A stretch of 64,000 bases of DNA. Origin: Zingiber officinale. Taxonomy: Eukaryota > Streptophyta > Magnoliopsida > Zingiberales > Zingiberaceae. Position 1 is the first letter of the stretch, and the number at the start of each line of letters is the position of its first letter. The notes beneath the pieces were generated by a model that ran no database searches, was not told where the DNA came from, and saw only the letters and a program-made list of their open reading frames with translations. The position numbers were made by a program, and so were the translations under genes. Shown piece by piece: positions 12,414 through 23,023 of this stretch. The DNA is taken from the NCBI RefSeq assembly GCF_018446385.1, contig NC_055990.1, positions 24,495,058 through 24,559,057 on the forward strand, read 5' to 3'.

Positions 12414-14065
12414 TGTTAGGATCCTTCGTACGGAGGCTAGAGAGGGGGGTGTGAATAGCCGACCCCAAATCGTCGTTTCTTTCTACAAAACGTGTTAGCG
12501 CAGCGGAAATAAAACAGTAGAAAGGAAACGGTGAGAAGATCAAACCTCAAACTCGATGGATGTAACGAGGTTCGGAGATGAACTCCTACTCCTCGGCGTG
12601 TCCGTAAGGTGGACGAAGCCTACCAATCCGTCGGTGGATGAGTCCCCGGAGAACCGGCTAATACAATATACTCCTTCTGGATGGAGAAACCTCGCCACAA
12701 TGTTTCTTGCACAAGCAAGATAGGAGTACAACAGATACAAGAAAGCAAAAGACAATATGAAACACTTGCTTGCCTTTCTTGTTGACTGGAGTGATGAAGC
12801 AGCAGCTTCACACTAGCAGCAGTTGACGAGAATCCAGTCGAGAAGCTCACGCAAAGCTGCAAGGAGCTCAATAAAGCTCGATAGCAGGTAAGAGCGAAGC
12901 TCTAGAGCACAAGAACGAAGTTCTAAGAAGGAAGCAATGGCAGCAACGAAGCCCGTAGCTTCTTTTATACCGCGAAGAAAACACGAAGGAATATGGCGTT
13001 GCGTCATGGCAGCTGGTACCCGATCGGTCCACGGACCAATCGAGTGTGCTGATCGGTCCACGGATCGATCGGCGCTTTCTCGAACTCCGCTAGCTCGATC
13101 GTGCTCGATCGGTCGTGGGGACCAATCGGTATGGCCTGATCGGTCTGCAGACCGATCGAGTACGGTTCCTCGCACTCCTCAAGATCATCACCGTCGATCG
13201 GCGGACCGATCAGATATTGCTGATCGGTCTTGCGGCAATCGAACTCCATCTTGATCGGTCCCGGCCGATCGGTAAGCTCACGAATCGTCGTGCCTTACAT
13301 TTGTTATCGATCGGTCCCGGACCGATCGGATACCTAAACGTATCACTGATCGATGCGGACCGATCGAGCTTGGTTTTGCCCAAACCAAGTCCCAAACCTT
13401 CAAACCAATATCCGGTCAACCTTGACCTATTGGTACATCATGCTTAGTATCCGGTCACTCCCTTGACCTGCTAAGACTCCCCACCAAGTGTCCGGTCAAT
13501 CCCTTTGACCCACTTGGACTTTCCTCTTCGTGCCAAGTATCCGATCACTCCCTTGATCTACTTGGACTTCCCAACACCGGATGTCCGATCACCCTTGATC
13601 CATCTGGATTTTCCTTGCCGGCTTAACTCACCAGACTTCCTGCCTGATCACCCTTCATCCACTGGATTTTCCCTTGCCCAGCTTCACTCACCAGGACTTT
13701 CACCTAGCTTCACTCACTAGGGTTTTCACCTGGCTTCACTCACCGGGATTCTCCATCTGCCTGGCTTCACTCACCAGGACTTTTCCCTGTGCCAAACTCC
13801 CTGTTTGGACTTTCCGCGTGCCAAGTCTCCATACTTGGACTTTCCGTGTGCCAAACTACCTGCTTGGACTTTTCCCGAATCAGGTCAACTAGGTCAACCT
13901 TGACCTAAGGTTGCACCTACAATCTCCCAAATACCTATTCTTGTCAAACATCAAGAATACAACTCTCTTCTCGTCAAACATCGTCAAACATCAAAACATA
14001 ACTCGAGTCAGGTCAACTCGAGTCAGGTCAACCAGGTCAACCTTGACCTTAAGGTTGCACCAACA
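12414..14065 (-). mobile_element. SIRE-type solo LTR nested in the Angela integrase
   Basis: 1652 bp, flanked by perfect TCATA duplications (12409-12413 and 14066-14070). On the minus strand it starts at 14065 with TGTTGGTGCAACCTTAAGG and ends with the GGCTATTCACACCCC motif and CTAACA, the same ends and almost the same length as the LTR at 36256-37906. Removing it restores the Angela reading frame across the site. It carries two internal repeat blocks: palindromic GATCGGTCC-GGACCGATCG units (13020-13380) and degenerate 30-40-bp units around TGACC-CTTGGACTTTCC (13440-13880). A second copy of its own start sequence lies at 13921. It is solo because no internal sequence adjoins. Confidence 0.92.
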
Positions 14066-14856
14066 TCATACATAGTGATGTATGTGGCCCTTTCAATGTT
14101 GCTGCTAGAGGTGGTTATAGATACTTCATCACATTTACTGATGACTTCAGTAGATATGGTTATGTGTACTTGATGACACATAAGTCTGAATCCTTTGAAA
14201 AGTTCAAAGAATTCAAGAATGAAGTACAGAACCAGCTTGGCAAGAGTATTAAGATACTTCGATCCGATCGAGGTGAAAAATTCCTTAGCCATGAGTTCCA
14301 TGACTATCTAGCTGAGTGTAGGATTCTATCCCAACTCACTCCTCCTGGAACACCACAGTGGAATGGTGTATCCGAAAGGAGGAATCGTACCCTATTAGAT
14401 ATGGTACGATCGATGATGAGTCACACAGATCTTCCGACATACCTTTGGGGCTATGCTCTAGACACGGTAGCTTTTATACTCAACCGAGTTCCATCCAAGG
14501 CCGTGATAAAGACACCATATAGGATATGGACTGGGAGAGATGCCCAGGTGTCTTTCATGAGGATTTGGGGTTGTGAGGCTTACGTTAGACGTCAAGTCTC
14601 AGACAAATTAGGACTCAAATCTGACAAGTGCTATTTTATTGGATATCCCAAGGAAACTAAGGAATATTACTTCTACATTCCCAGTCAGCACAAGATAGTT
14701 GTGGCAAAGACTGGGGTCTTTCTAGAAAGGGACTTTGTTTCTAGAAAGACTAGTGGGAGCGCGTTCGATCTTGAAGAAGTTCAAGATGAACAACATGATG
14801 CCTCGATAGAAATTGAACTGGAACCACAAAGTGTTGTGGATGATGTTGTTCCATAA
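14066..14856 (+). pseudogene. Angela integrase catalytic core (continuation)
   Basis: Resumes directly after the nested LTR. The catalytic triad is intact: D in HSDVCGP (14077-14079), D in RSDRGEKF (14266-14268), E in GVSERRN (14374-14376), giving D-x35-E. The C-terminal domain follows (WGCEAYVR, KCYFIGYP). The frame ends at TAA 14854-14856, again where glutamine is expected (VP-stop-GVEEQQPV), so this is a second C-to-T nonsense change. The enzyme would insert the cDNA into the genome. Confidence 0.9.
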
Positions 14857-16538
14857 GGAGTTGAGGAACAACAACCGGTTCAAGTAAACATACCTCTTCG
14901 CAGTCGATAGTGTACGTCGTCAGCCAGAGATACTCATTTCTCTTGTCGACCATGATGACATTGTGCTCATAGAGGATGAGCCTACCACCTATCGAGAAGC
15001 TGAGACCAGATTCGAGAAATGGCTAGAGGCCATGAGATCGAGATAGAATCCATGTACACCAACCAAGTATGGACTTTGGTTGATCCACTGAAGGGTAAAA
15101 CCCATTGGTTGTAAGTGGGTCTTTAAGAGAAAGACCGACATGGATGGACTTATCTATAAGGGTCGCTTGGTAGCTAAAGGTTTCAAGCGATTCATGGTAT
15201 TGATTATGATGAAACCTTTTCTCCGATAGCGATGTTTAAGTCCATTCGGATCATGCTTGCTATTGCGACCTACCATGACTATGAGATATGGCGGATGGAT
15301 GACAAAACCGCGTTTCGAATGAACCTACCGAGGATGTGTACATGACACAACCCGAGGGTTTTGTAGATCCACAAAATACTAGCAGATTATGCAAGCTACA
15401 TAGGTCCATTTATGGACTAAAGCAAGCTTCTCGGAGCTGGAATCTTCGATTCGATGATGCAATCAAACAGTTTGGTTTCATCAAGAACGAAGATGAGCCT
15501 TGTGTCTACAAGAAGGTTGTAGGGGATATAGTTGTCTTCCTCATATTGTATGTGGATGACATACTACTCATTGGGAAGGACATCCCTATGCTTCAGTCTG
15601 TCAAGACCTGGCTAAGGAGTTGCTTCTCAATGAAGGACTTAGGTGAGGTATCCCGCATTCTAGGGATTCGGATCTATAGAGATAGATCTAAGAGATTGCT
15701 TGGCCTAAATCAGAGTACATACATTGACAAGGTACTCCTTCGGTTTGCCATGCAGAACTCCAAGAAGGGATTTCTGCCGATGTCACATGGCGTGAGTCTT
15801 TCAAAGACTCAAGGTCCCTCTTCTAGAGAGGAGAGAGACCGCATGGATCAGATCCCTTATGCCTCAGCCATAGGATCTATCATGTACGCCATGCTATGTA
15901 CTCGACCTGATGTCTCATATGCTTTGAGCATGACGAGCAGATACCAGTCAGATCCAGGTGAAAGTCACTGGATAGCGGTCAAGAATATTCTTAAGTACTT
16001 GAGAAGGACTAAAGAATATTTCTTGATATATGGACGCGATGATGAGCTAGCTGTAAAGGGTTACAGTGATGCTAGCTTCCAGACCGATCAGGATGATTAT
16101 CGATCGTAGTCAGGGTTCGTATTTTGCATTAATGGTGGTGCTGTGAGCTGGAAGAGTTCGAAGCAGGACACAGTAGCTGATTCTACGACAGAGGCCGAGT
16201 ACATTGCTGCATCAGAGGCAGTAAAGGAGGCAGTTTGGATCCGCAAGTTCATCACTGAACTTGGGGTGGTTCCCAGTATCGCTGACCCTGTTGAGCTCTA
16301 TTGTGACAACAATGGAGCTATAGCACCAACGAAGGAACCTCGCTCACACCAGCGGACCAAACACATACTACGGCGCTTCCATCTCATTCGAGAGATCATC
16401 GAGAGAGGAGATGTGAAGATTTGCAGAGTACCTACAGAGGCTAACATCGCAGATCCCTTGACCAAGGCTTTGGCACAGAGGAAGCATGATGGTCACACTA
16501 GGTCATTGGGGCTTAGAGCCTACACTGATTGGCACTAG
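14857..16538 (+). pseudogene. Angela reverse transcriptase and RNase H (broken)
   Basis: Between 14857 and 15335 the RT N-terminus is readable only in several frames (for example TNQVWTLVDPLKG, KTDMDGLIYKGRLVAKGF), so there are small indels. From 15336 the frame is long, with DVYMTQPEGF-type sequence, CKLHRSIYGLKQASRSW and the RT active site YVDD (15549-15560). RNase H follows (GYSDASFQTDQDD) and is stopped by TAG at 16107-16109 where glutamine is usual. It then resumes with AVSWKSSKQDTVADSTTEAE and ends at 16538. The element therefore cannot make its own RT. Confidence 0.9.
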
Positions 16539-16543
16539 TGCTA

Positions 16544-16552
16544 GTGGGAGAT
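16544..16552 (+). promoter_or_regulatory. Polypurine tract of the Angela-type element
   Basis: GTGGGAGAT immediately before the 3' LTR, the plus-strand priming site. Confidence 0.8.
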
Positions 16553-18339
16553 TGTTAGCTAGAGCCCTAGAGCCAATCATTTGATGATTGTATTATGGAC
16601 TTATTATATCATATTCTTATATTAATAAAGGCATTTGTTTGGTTATTATACTTACTTGTATTGGTGCCAAATAAACTAAGTATAATAAAGTCCTTGAGTA
16701 GAAGGTTCTTACCTATATCAATCGATTGGTTGAATCGATAGTGAGATGATATAGGGAACACTACTCTTAATTATTCCTAGTCGAGTATTAATATTCAGGG
16801 ACAATGTTAATGCAATAAGACTAGCATGTAGGTCAACTCAATGACTTGATCTCACAAGTCATGGATATAGAGATATCAAGTTGACACATGGGTATGCATT
16901 AGAGAATGTATACTGAATGACTCGCTATGAGAAAGTATCATGGATCGTTATATGAGGGTCATATACTTTCTCATGTGGCTATTAGTATGACTACTAGTCC
17001 TTAGACCTGAAGTCACCATGGATCCCTACATAAGGAGTTATGTACTTTGGTTTCGTCAAATGTCACCCGTAATTGGGTGGACTATAAAGGTGATTACTGG
17101 GTATGTAACGAATTATGCAGAGGGATGTGAGTGATGTAGATGGGATCTATCCCTCCCATATAACGGTAGCGACATCGGTATTCTTGATAGAGTTAGACCA
17201 CGAAGTGCATGACCATGCCCAAATGAGTCAACATGAGATGTTGAGCTCATTTGATCGAGTGAGTCTACTTGGAGTTCAAAATTTAGATTGATTAGAGGAT
17301 GACACGGTCTATGCCTCACATTGATCAATCTAGATGTCTAGGATAGAAGGACAATGTCACATTTTGTGAGGAGTCACAATTAGTAGTCACAAGGTGATGT
17401 TGGATCTCAACATTCTTGTAACATTGGGTAGTAATGATGTGTTTCTAGATACCCAACGTTACAAGAACCTATAGGGTCACACACTAAGGACAATTAGATG
17501 GAGATTAGGTTCATATGATGAACCAAGAGTATTAGATTCATTTGATGAATTAAATTAGATTAAGAGTAATCCAAATTAGGCTAATTGAGTTGGACTCAAG
17601 TTGATTCATGTATTCAATGAGTCTAATTTAGATTATGACTCATTAAATCAAGTTAATTTAATGAATTAGATTCATTATATTAAGTTGGCTTGAATCAAAT
17701 GGTTAGATTAGATCAACCATGGAAGAGATTTGGTCAAGTTTGACTTGACTTGAGAGGAAGAGGAAGAGTCAAGTTTGACTTGACTAATTGCCACATCATT
17801 AGTGAGATGACAAGATGTGGACCAATGATGATGCTCTACATCATCAAAGTGTGCCACCTCATGGGAGTTACAATGTCATTCTCTTTAATGGCTACATTAA
17901 TTGTGAATGGGGGTTACACTTCATGAGTGGCCGACCACTTTAGTATTGGAATGAAAATTGATTTTCATTTATGTGCTCATTCACTTCTTCTTCCTCCTTG
18001 AGTTCTTTCTCTTCTCCCTCTCCTCCTCTCTTGGCCGAACAAGACAAGGTGCTAGCACACCTTTGTTTGGTCTTCTCCATCAAGAATTGTTCGTGTGGAT
18101 ACTTCTAGAGGACCGTACGCTTGACGGTCTAGAGATCCGGCACCTTGGACGAGCGGGATTTGCAAGGGCACGCTTCAAAGGTATAAAATGGTTTTTCCCT
18201 TTATAGATCTACTGTAGATCATAGTTTGAAACTCGTACTCGTATTTTGAAATCTATCCTTCGCACGAGATCCAGTGGCATGGGTAATTCGGGGTTTCCAC
18301 GACGCGAAAAGTGGTTTTCGCGGCCCGAAAAACCCAACA
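16553..18339 (+). repeat. 3' LTR of the Angela-type element
   Basis: 1787 bp; ends CCCAACA, followed by the ACAAG target duplication. It lacks the roughly 40-bp segment found near 8500-8540 in the 5' LTR. Confidence 0.92.
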
Positions 18340-19502
18340 ACAAGACATGACTAATTATAGCTACTGAAGGGTTCATAAGTGGTTCTAGAATCAACTATGA
18401 TTTTTTTTATCAATTGGGGATCATGATATACTATTAGGTGTCACTAATGATCGATCTATAATTAATAGTTAATTATGGATGACCAACATAACCGGAAACC
18501 TATAAGGTCACACGTACTATGAGTTTATCTTAGAGACTTAAAATAAGTTTGAGAATTGGATTCTCAAATTGAGAGAGATTAAGTCTAGTTGGACCAAATG
18601 AAGGGCAAATATAGAAAAATATTTATCGAAAAGGAAGTACGAATGAGCCATGACTATTGTAGGAGATATAGATTCATTATGGTTTGATAATAAACCAAAA
18701 AGAGTTTGGTTTAGTTATGAAACAACTTGGTTTAATAATAAGCAAAAAGGGTTTGGTTTAATTATGAACCAAGATGGTTTGATTTTGAACCAAATTTAAT
18801 CTTAATGGTAATGGATCGGGTTGACTTTATTTATTGGGTTTAGAAGATGACTTGCTCCTCAAGTCATATAGAAGTATATAAATACCCTCTATGAGAAGAA
18901 GAGAGTAGTGATTTTATTTTTGAGAGAAAACTCTAATTGAATTAAGTCTTCTTCTCATCCTCTTCTCCCTCTCTCTAGCCGTTGTTTATGCTCTTGTCGC
19001 CCAAAAGTTATCGCTAGCCATCTCCAGCCGACGATTTTAGTATCGCACCGCTCTCCAAATCATGTTGTGGAAGTTCTCTCGGATTGCTTCATCTTCACGC
19101 TTGGCTAGTACCGATCAGAGACAAATGACTCATGGCTTCGTGAAACTGTCTCAATGATAACTCAGCATGGATATGAATAGAGGCAAGGCTTTCGAGTGTC
19201 ACTTGCTTGATTTCAATTCCACTCCTCATCAATCGGCCTCTTGCTCGTTGATTCCGAAGGAGGCTTGCCTTGCGTGGCTAGCAAACGCTATCTACAAGGT
19301 TCGATCTCGAACCGTTAAGTATGCCTAGCGTAAACTTAATTTCTGTAAAACTTTAATTATACGATCATGTCTAGTCGTGTTGTATCCTTACGTGTGTATG
19401 GTGTGTGATGTAATAATTAGGAATTATTATTTTTATTTCCACTGCACATGTTTACGAAACGTATTTTAGCACGCACCACATCGAACATTTCCCAACACAA
19501 GC

Positions 19503-20793
19503 AGAGTATCCTAATGTGCTTATTAGATGTTGGCTGCCTAAAATTGTAGGTCCATGCAGTCTATGGTAAGACCTAGGCTAGTTCCATATAAATATAAGTT
19601 TTGAAAAACTATAAGTAAATAATTTTGAAAAATAAATCCCATTCTACAAGACACTTTCCTAATTGTCATCTTAAATTACTAAATTTAGGTTCAGACAATG
19701 GTTTAGTAAATATGTCAACTAAGTTAGATTTAGATTCAATGTACTTAAGTTCAATATTTTCTTTTGTAATGCGATCTCTATCAAAGTGGTGTTTAATTTC
19801 TATGTGTTTTATTCTCAAGTGATGTATTGGATTTTTAGTTTGGTTAATAGAATTTATGTTATCAATAAATGTTTTGATATTTTTGTAATCTAGGTTAAAG
19901 TCTTTTAAGGCATGGGACATTTATAATAGTTGGGTGACACATTCACCCATGAGTACATATTCTACTTCTGTAGTAGATAAGGCAACACAATGTTGCTTTC
20001 TACTAAACCAACTGACTAAAGAAGATCCTAAAAATTGACAACCCCTAATTGCACTTTTTCTATCTAACTTACAACCAATATAATTTGAGTCAAAGTACCC
20101 AACTAGTTCAAAATTAGTTGTTCTAGGGTACCATTCCTACATTAATTGTTCCCTTAAGATACCTAAAAACTCTTTTAACATTTGTTAGGTGAGATTCTTT
20201 AATTAGCATAAGTTTAGTTCTAGCACATATACTTACTATAAATAATATGTTATGTTTGCTTGCAGTTAAGTATAACAAACTACCTATTGCACTTTTATAG
20301 TATTTTAGATCTATTGTTTTACCATTTAAGTCATTACCTAACATTATGTTGGTTGCCATAGGAGTTTTAAAGTCTTTAGCACTTTTCATTCCAAATTTCT
20401 TAATTAATTATTTTGTATATTTGTTTTAGTGTACATTATTTTAATTCACCTACTAAGCTCATTTTTAAACTCTTTTTCTATTAGAGATATAAATTCTTTT
20501 AGAAATTTAGAATTGGTTGTACCAAATACTATATCATCTGCATAGACTTGGACTATAAAAATATATATTCCAAGGTTTTTTTTTAAAAAGTATTGGGTCA
20601 ATTTGACCTTCTTTAAAATCCATTGAACTTAGAAAACTAGAGAGTTTTCAAACTACACTCTAGGTGCTTGTTTTAATTTATATAATGTCTTTTCTAATCT
20701 AAATACATGATTTAGATTTTATAAGTTTTCAAACTCAGCTGGTTGACTTACATAGACTTCTTCCTTAATTAACTCATTTAAAAATACAAATTT
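19503..20793 (-). pseudogene. SIRE-like Copia RT and RNase H remnant
   Basis: Minus-strand translation gives recognisable RT and RNase H pieces. Near 20790-20700 is EVYVSQPAEF with frameshifts; near 20540-20520 is a YADDI active-site variant. At 20389-20123 is a segment with YYKSAIGSLLYLTASKHNI and VFRYLKGTINVG, and at 19920-19666 the RNase H end with NLVDIFTKPLSEPKFSNLR. Stops and shifts occur between them. The order and orientation fit the element whose LTR is at 4587-5905. The remnant is cut at 20794 by a second LTR. Confidence 0.8.
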
Positions 20794-21721
20794 TGTTAGG
20801 ACCCTCGGCGGCCTGCTAGAGGAGGGGGGGGGGGGGTGAATAGCCCATGCACAAATTAAACAAAAATACCTTCTTCAAACTTATAACTTAATATACCACT
20901 AAGAAATAAACTGAAAAGAAAGAGGCACAGTGAATTACTTGGTTACAATCGGGAAGGTTGTTAATCCAAGGCGAAAAAACAAACTAACAAAATCTCCTCT
21001 GGGCGGAGAAGCCTCTTACAGCATTCAAATCTCACAAAGCAAAGCTAAACTCTAACAAACTCAAGCACAAGTGTTGTTTCAAACTATTCTGTGTTATTAT
21101 AAAGCTTTGGGAGGAAGACTGCTTATATAGCCTTACTCGGGGTGCCTGGAAGGGTTACAGGCGCTTGAAGTGGGATAGAACTATATCCTCGACGTGTCGG
21201 TCAAAGTCCACATCGATCTTGATAAAACTTGGGTTTCGGGTGCACGGAAGGGTTCCGGGCGCTCGAACTGCTTCAAGCGCCCGGAATGGTTCTTGTCGCC
21301 CCGAAGGCGAAAGTCAACATTTTATTGACTTTCTCTCCGGGCCTCCAGCTTCAGCTCCGCTTGCTTCAGTCCGAGTCTTCCACTCCGGCTCCGCTCGTTT
21401 GGATGATTTTAGCCATCTGGAATAGGGCTCACCCGAACCCAACTTCCGGCCTTCTCCTCGAGCAAGATTCCGCTCTGGCTTCTCGTTCCTCGGAATTGTC
21501 ACGTGCCTCTTTCTCATTTGCTCGCGTACTTTTCCGCAGTATCTTGTCCCTCAGACGCACCGAGCCCGCCGGCTCTCTTCCGTGTTGTCCTTCTCGCTAG
21601 CTATGTCTTTTGCTCGACATCCTGTACTCCTAAGTTCCTACACACTTAGACACAGAATTAAACACAACAGGACCTAACCTAACTTGTTTGATCATAACAA
21701 AACAACCTTGTGGTACCAACA
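20794..21721 (-). repeat. LTR of a gag-only element (short SIRE-type family)
   Basis: On the minus strand it starts TGTTGGTACCACAAGG at 21721, after a polypurine tract (complement of ATCTCTCCCTTTTT, 21722-21735). It ends at 20794 with the CTATTCACCCCC motif and TAACA. Its start and its AGCAAAAGACATAGCTAGCG region match the LTRs at 54176-55036 and 59516-60476. A 13-base G run (20824-20836) lies beside the TGAATAGC motif. Bases 21225-21310 carry GGCGCCCGGA-like repeats. Confidence 0.8.
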
Positions 21722-22511
21722 ATCTCTCCCTTTTTGATATGAGCAACCCAAGTAAAGTTAGGGTAAACTAACATAAAGTAAAAGCAATAAATTTACTATT
21801 AAAGTGCAAAAATTAAAACAATGTTTAATCTACTATCTCCTCCTAGACTTAATCTTCCCTTCTCCCCCTTTGATCACATAAAAAATGAGGTACCAAAAAA
21901 ATCTAAGGGTTAAATTTTTCAAAAAAAAAAAAAGGGGTAAGTTTTTAGTTAAAAAAAATTGATTTTCAACATTTTAAAAAACTTATCAAGTTTTTGAAAA
22001 ACTTTGAAACTTTTGAAAATTATTTTGATATCACTTAGAAAGAATTTACAATAAGTTTAAAAACTTTAAGTTTTGCAAAAAAAAAATTCTAAATAAAATT
22101 TTCTAAAAAAAAATTCTAAGTTAAAAAACACTACAAAATGTTTGAGTAACTATTTAAAATATTATTTAATTACAATTAAATGCTTTATCAGTTAGTTAAT
22201 TAAATATTTTATTTCATTAATTGGCTTCCAAACTGTAGCGAAGCACTAGGCCTTCTTGGTTATTGGAGCAACAACCACTTTCTAGACAAAGCTTTTTAAG
22301 AAAATTCAAATATTTAATTTTCTCGCTGAAAGCATTAAGTCTAATTAAATTTTTTAATTTATACAAGTTTTTGGAACCCAATATAGGTTCTTCCTATAGG
22401 ATTAATCAGAAATTTTAGGAGTACATAACTTTTGGGAATTTTTCTAATTTGACCCGTGTGAAATTTAAGATACCAGCTTAGTCTATTATAATTTTGGATT
22501 TTAACATTTAA
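21722..22511 (-). mobile_element. AT-rich non-coding internal region replacing pol
   Basis: Between the polypurine tract and the gag remnant there is no protease, integrase or RT, only AT-rich DNA with A and T runs, and the shared module at 22199-22297. In an autonomous Copia element several kilobases of pol would lie here. Confidence 0.7.
22199..22297 (-). other. Shared retroelement module, copy in gag-only element 1
   Basis: Core TAGCGAAGCACTAGGCCTTC, followed by TCTAGACAAAGC. It matches related blocks at 23251-23358, 30417-30524, 57656-57751 and, more weakly, 62522-62587. Confidence 0.75.
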
Positions 22512-23023
22512 TCATGTATGATTTTTCAAGTTTTCTACTTGTATTTTCAATTCATCATTTTCTAATTTTAACTTTTCAAAATCTTGTAATAGGCAAGATT
22601 TGGCTAGAATTAATTTTAATTCTTTATTTTCTTTTTCAAATTTGCAACATGCTTTAGATAGTAACTTAACAAATTTAAATAACTTATCGGGAGGAAGAGA
22701 TCGTACCTGACTAACCTTGTCGATCTCGTTATCCGTAGCTCCCCCTGAACTGCCGCTTTCTTCCGATGTTGCTCCCCCTTCATCGATGCTCTCGATGCTC
22801 ATTTCGAACGAGCTTGTTTCATTTTCGTCGTCTTGATGACTTGCCATTAATGCAAGTCCGGCAACAACTTCAACTTCTGATTCGGACGACGTTTCATCCC
22901 ACGTCGCCTTTAGCATCTTGTACTTGTTGGATTGGGCAGGTTTCTTATTCTTCCCTTTGTCCTTATCCTTGATCTTTAACTTAGGGCAGTTGTCTTTAAC
23001 GTGCTCTTCTTCGTTGCAGTGCT
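22512..23023 (-). pseudogene. SIRE-type gag C-terminal part, interrupted in the zinc knuckle
   Basis: Reading minus, the frame begins inside a zinc knuckle (CNEEEHVKDNCPK, first cysteine missing because of the insertion at 23024). It continues through MLKATWDETSSESEVEVVAG, an acidic serine-rich stretch, and a coiled coil rich in E, K and L (KLFKFVKLLSKACCKFEKEN onward), ending at the stop near 22512. In SIRE-like gag this acidic and coiled-coil region follows the knuckle. The host junction to the right of the inserted element (32850 on) does not resume gag. Confidence 0.75.

Larger units (their letters stand above)
7590..18339 (+). mobile_element. Complete Angela-type Ty1/copia retrotransposon
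   Basis: The two LTRs (7590-9437 and 16553-18339) begin TGTTAGCTAGAGCCCTAG and end CCCAACA. Identical 5-bp target duplications ACAAG flank it at 7585-7589 and 18340-18344. A primer-binding site complementary to initiator methionine tRNA follows the 5' LTR, and a purine tract precedes the 3' LTR. Domain order is gag, protease, integrase, reverse transcriptase, RNase H, the Copia order. Long LTRs, long leader, and the LTR start and gag sequence resemble the Angela lineage (from family knowledge, not searched). Coding parts carry nonsense and frameshift mutations, and integrase is split by a nested solo LTR, so it is inactive. Total length without the nested LTR and its duplication is about 9.1 kb. 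Confidence 0.93.
6741..19497 (+). mobile_element. 2.0-kb solo LTR, interrupted by the Angela-type element
   Basis: The LTR runs from TGTTATATTTGAGAGG (6741) to CATTTCCCAACA (19497). Without the inserted Angela element and its duplication it is about 2002 bp. Flanks are CAAGT (6736-6740) and CAAGC (19498-19502), a 4-of-5 match consistent with an aged target duplication. A TATA box (TATATAAATA, 18875-18884) in the right part, followed by a pyrimidine-rich leader, indicates plus orientation. No polypurine tract or primer site adjoins either end, so it is a solo LTR formed by recombination between the two LTRs of a lost element. Lineage is not certain; LTR length and style suggest Copia. Confidence 0.65.

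Noticed and set aside
13020..13380. CRISPR-like spaced repeats
   Set aside because: Plant nuclear DNA; units are degenerate palindromes in an LTR with irregular spacing and no cas genes.
12813..13447. Overlapping frames on both strands with DRS-rich repeats
   Set aside because: Created by palindromic GATCGGTCC repeats within the solo LTR, not genes.
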